The notes beneath the pieces are model-generated. The model searched no databases. It saw only the letters and a list, made by a program, of their open reading frames with translations, and was not told where the DNA came from. The position numbers were made by a program, and so were the translations under genes. From the NCBI RefSeq assembly GCF_001005305.1, contig NZ_LBMH01000003.1, forward strand, positions 186,001-250,000: a DNA stretch of 64,000 bases, read 5' to 3'. Shown in pieces: positions 62,093 to 64,000 of the stretch (the stretch's first letter is position 1; every line of letters begins with the position of its first letter). This DNA is from Kordia zhangzhouensis. GTDB lineage: Bacteria; Bacteroidota; Bacteroidia; Flavobacteriales; Flavobacteriaceae.

Positions 62093-63322
62093 TTAGATTT
62101 CTTCCATTTGCACTCCGATTGATTGTAAATCACTCCAAAAGTCGGGATATGATTTTGAAACAACCTCCGCTTTTTCAATTTGAATTGGCACTCGCAGTGC
62201 TAAAGGGGCAAATGCCATGGCCATTCGATGATCTTTGTAGGTTGAAATTGATATGTTTTTACGTATTGAATTCGTTTTTTCTAGATACAATGACACGTCT
62301 GTTATCTCTACAGAAGCACCTAATTTTTCAAGTTCTGTTTTTAGTGCCACAAGACGATCCGTTTCTTTTATTTTTAGCGTATGCAAACCAATCATTTCAC
62401 ATGAAAGTTGTAATCCAAAGGCTGTTACCGCTATGGTCTGTGCAATATCTGGAGCATTTTTAAGATCCAGTGTTATTTTTTCTTGAGTAGTTTCTTTTGT
62501 TTTGGTAAGTGTAATTGATTTTTCTTCAAAAATAGTTTCTACACCAAATTTTGTATAAATTTCTGCCAAACACGAGTCTCCTTGCAAACTTTCTTTTTTA
62601 TAGGATGAAAGAGTTATTGTTGTTCCCACTTCGCTTAACGCCACCAAGCTATAAAAGTAAGATGCGGAACTCCAATCAGATTCTACCGTAAATTCTTTTT
62701 CTTCCGCAGGAGCATTATAAGGCACTACAGTAATAACATTGTTTTTAAAAGAAGTTTTTACACCTAATTCATTTAGCAAAGAAAGTGTCATTTCTATGTA
62801 GGGAATCGAGGTGATTTTCCCTTCTAATGTTAATGTGATTCCTTTTTGTAAAGAAGGTGCAATAAGTAATAATGCAGAAATATACTGACTACTCACATTG
62901 GCTTGAAGCGTTACCTCTTTTTTAGAAAGTTGAGTTCCTTTAATTAATAATGGTGGATATCCTTCATTTTTAGTGTACTGGATAGATGCGCCTAATTGAC
63001 GTAAAGCTTCCACCAATATTTGAATAGGTCGTTCCTGCATTCGCGAAGAGCCAGTGAGTAACACTTGTTGGCCTTTTTGAGTAGCGTAGTAAGCTGTTAA
63101 AAAACGCATGGCAGTACCCGCATGATGAATGTCTTTCGTTTCATTATCGGAATGCAACGCTTTTTGCATGAGAGTAGCATCATCTGAATTGGATATGTTA
63201 TGAATTCTGATTGTAGGATATAAAGCTTGTAATAACAATAATCGGTTAGACTCACTTTTAGAACCTGTTATATCAATCCTTGATTTTTTTTGAAGTCTTG
63301 ATTTTTGAAGCTTTATATTCAT
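62093..63322 (-). CDS. aroA: 3-phosphoshikimate 1-carboxyvinyltransferase (EPSP synthase)
   Basis: A 409-residue shikimate-pathway enzyme joining shikimate-3-phosphate and PEP. Motifs are TGSKSESNRLLLLQAL, HAGTAMRFLTA, GSSRMQERPI, SDWSSASYFY, KETDRL and KDHRMAMAFAPLAL. It is shorter than the E. coli enzyme (427), as usual in Bacteroidota. The first loop has KSESNR where E. coli has KSVSNR; no statement on glyphosate response can be made from this alone. It is separate from other shikimate genes. Confidence 0.95.
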   Translation of the reverse strand: MNIKLQKSRLQKKSRIDITGSKSESNRLLLLQALYPTIRIHNISNSDDATLMQKALHSDNETKDIHHAGTAMRFLTAYYATQKGQQVLLTGSSRMQERPIQILVEALRQLGASIQYTKNEGYPPLLIKGTQLSKKEVTLQANVSSQYISALLLIAPSLQKGITLTLEGKITSIPYIEMTLSLLNELGVKTSFKNNVITVVPYNAPAEEKEFTVESDWSSASYFYSLVALSEVGTTITLSSYKKESLQGDSCLAEIYTKFGVETIFEEKSITLTKTKETTQEKITLDLKNAPDIAQTIAVTAFGLQLSCEMIGLHTLKIKETDRLVALKTELEKLGASVEITDVSLYLEKTNSIRKNISISTYKDHRMAMAFAPLALRVPIQIEKAEVVSKSYPDFWSDLQSIGVQMEEI

Positions 63323-63421
63323 AAGAAATTTTGAAATGTTTACTGTTATTTTTATCTCTCAATTGTGATTGATATCATAACAGCGATTTATATTCAATAT
63401 AATTTTTGCAATAGAGAAGTG

Positions 63422-63751
63422 TTATGATTTTAACTTGTCATTATTGTGATGACGATCGTGATCTCTCTTGGTTTTTTTATCCATTTTTTTATCAAAAGCC
63501 GTTTGCAGATTAATCCCTGTTTGATTTGCAAGACATAGCACTACAAATACAACATCTGCCAATTCTTCTCCAAGGTCTTTATCTTTATCGCTTTCTTTTT
63601 CGCTTTGTTCGCCATAACGTCTTGCAATAATTCTTGCTACCTCACCTACTTCTTCTGTAAGTTGTGCCATATTGGTAAGTTCGTTAAAATAACGAACTCC
63701 ATGTTCTTTAATCCATGTATCTACTGCAAGTTGTGCTCCTTGTATATTCAT
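63422..63751 (-). CDS. MazG-like nucleotide pyrophosphohydrolase
   Basis: A 109-residue all-alpha NTP-PPase. It has the MazG-type Mg-binding pattern E-x-x-E (QLTEEVGEVARIIARR) and a later ELADVVFVVLCLANQTG with the E-x-x-D pair. It probably removes non-canonical NTPs. The start is ATG 63751, since the frame opens at a TTG 18 bp earlier. Its Lys/Asp/His-rich tail is unconserved. It is 99 bp upstream of aroA on the same strand. Confidence 0.88.
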   Translation of the reverse strand: MNIQGAQLAVDTWIKEHGVRYFNELTNMAQLTEEVGEVARIIARRYGEQSEKESDKDKDLGEELADVVFVVLCLANQTGINLQTAFDKKMDKKTKRDHDRHHNNDKLKS

Positions 63752-63771
63752 GAGTTTAGTTTTGTTCAAAT

Positions 63772-63808
63772 AAAAAAGTGACTTTATACCAAACGCATAA
63801 AGTCACTT
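63772..63808 (-). terminator. Terminator after the gene at the right edge
   Basis: Twelve-bp perfect stem AAGTGACTTTAT (63776-63787) with 63797-63808, 9-nt loop, followed by T6 on the minus strand. It closes the partial gene that ends at 63873. Confidence 0.85.
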
Positions 63809-63872
63809 GTAAAATTAATGCTTTTCATGGAATTACAGGTTGCTTTTCACCAGAAACCTGCTGCATCCTTTT

Positions 63873-64000
63873 TTAAATCTTTTTTAAGACAACTTTTTCT
63901 TGCTCTTTTTCTACTAACACTTTATAAAATTCGCGCAAAGCACTGTATTTATCTGGTGTAATGATTGATGAGTTGATTTCTTTAGACATAACAACACTGA
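63873..64000 (-). CDS. C-terminal fragment of a protein cut by the window edge
   Basis: Forty-one codons plus a TAA stop (63875-63873). The end reads TPDKYSALREFYKVLVEKEQ and then KVVLKKI. This pattern (a Y-x-x-LR-x-FY-K segment followed by charged residues and a final IVLKK) is like the ends of DUF3857/transglutaminase-like exported proteins in Bacteroidota. It is too short to be sure. Confidence 0.4.
   Translation of the reverse strand, partial: SVVMSKEINSSIITPDKYSALREFYKVLVEKEQEKVVLKKI

Noticed and set aside
1-64000. CRISPR arrays, rRNA genes, insertion sequences or prophage
   Set aside because: I saw no regularly spaced repeats, no rRNA stretches, no transposase or integrase frames, and no phage structural genes. 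The only repeats are short operators, the 17-bp tRNA copy and the 23-nt precursor tails.

Overview
The window is AT-rich chromosomal DNA from a member of the Bacteroidota, almost certainly a marine-type Flavobacteriaceae. The evidence is the gliding genes gldB-gldC, TonB-dependent receptors, promoters of the TAnnTTTG type instead of -35/-10 boxes, DUF2490 and DUF5995 proteins, a meso-DAP-type dcw cluster, and an arginine pathway with a transcarbamylase that acts on an acylated ornithine. The double-glycine RiPP precursors with a K-x-L-x-L-x-K leader resemble those of Kordia and relatives; that genus is a guess.

Layout. 0-7 kb: a metal, sulfur and peroxide group on the minus strand (OprC-like copper receptor, small Cys-rich membrane protein, 1-Cys peroxiredoxin, HMA chaperone / cytochrome c / DUF2490 operon, persulfide-dioxygenase/rhodanese protein). 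Four of its transcription units share a Crp/Fnr-like palindrome at almost the same distance from a -7 box. 7-12 kb: an S24-type repressor paired with an exonuclease/GIY-YIG nuclease, an LprI-like protein, a DEAD-box helicase with a DEVD motif II, and an SH3 lipoprotein. 12.3-19.4 kb: a trehalose-type utilisation locus (cytoplasmic GH37 enzyme, MFS transporter, TonB receptor without SusD, divergent LacI regulator, two palindromic operators).

19.5-28.7 kb: a nine-gene arginine operon (GNAT, argG, argC, proC, argD, argF', argB, argE-like, argH). Its leader of about 300 nt contains two short arginine-rich reading frames in tandem, which I read as arginine-sensing leader peptides. This is the most interesting signal in the window. 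28.8-31.7 kb: three orphan RiPP-type precursors, one only 50 codons long, around a TPR/AraC-type membrane regulator, with no modification enzyme nearby. A tRNA-Arg(UCG) follows, with a 17-bp copy of its 3' end about 100 bp away.

32-48 kb: YqeY and the complete division/cell-wall cluster on the minus strand (mraZ, rsmH, ftsL, ftsI, murE, mraY, murD, ftsW, murG, murC, ftsQ, ftsA, ftsZ). It is preceded by three 10-bp-spaced boxes that fit MraZ autoregulation. 48-64 kb: mostly housekeeping genes (alpha/beta hydrolase, engB, DUF5995, gldC/gldB, nadE, an orphan response regulator lacking its phospho-acceptor Asp, a zinc-ligand-less dnaG, an ECF sigma / membrane regulator pair, polyprenyl synthase, rlmN, queA, aroA, a MazG-like protein). 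A gene fragment runs off each end.
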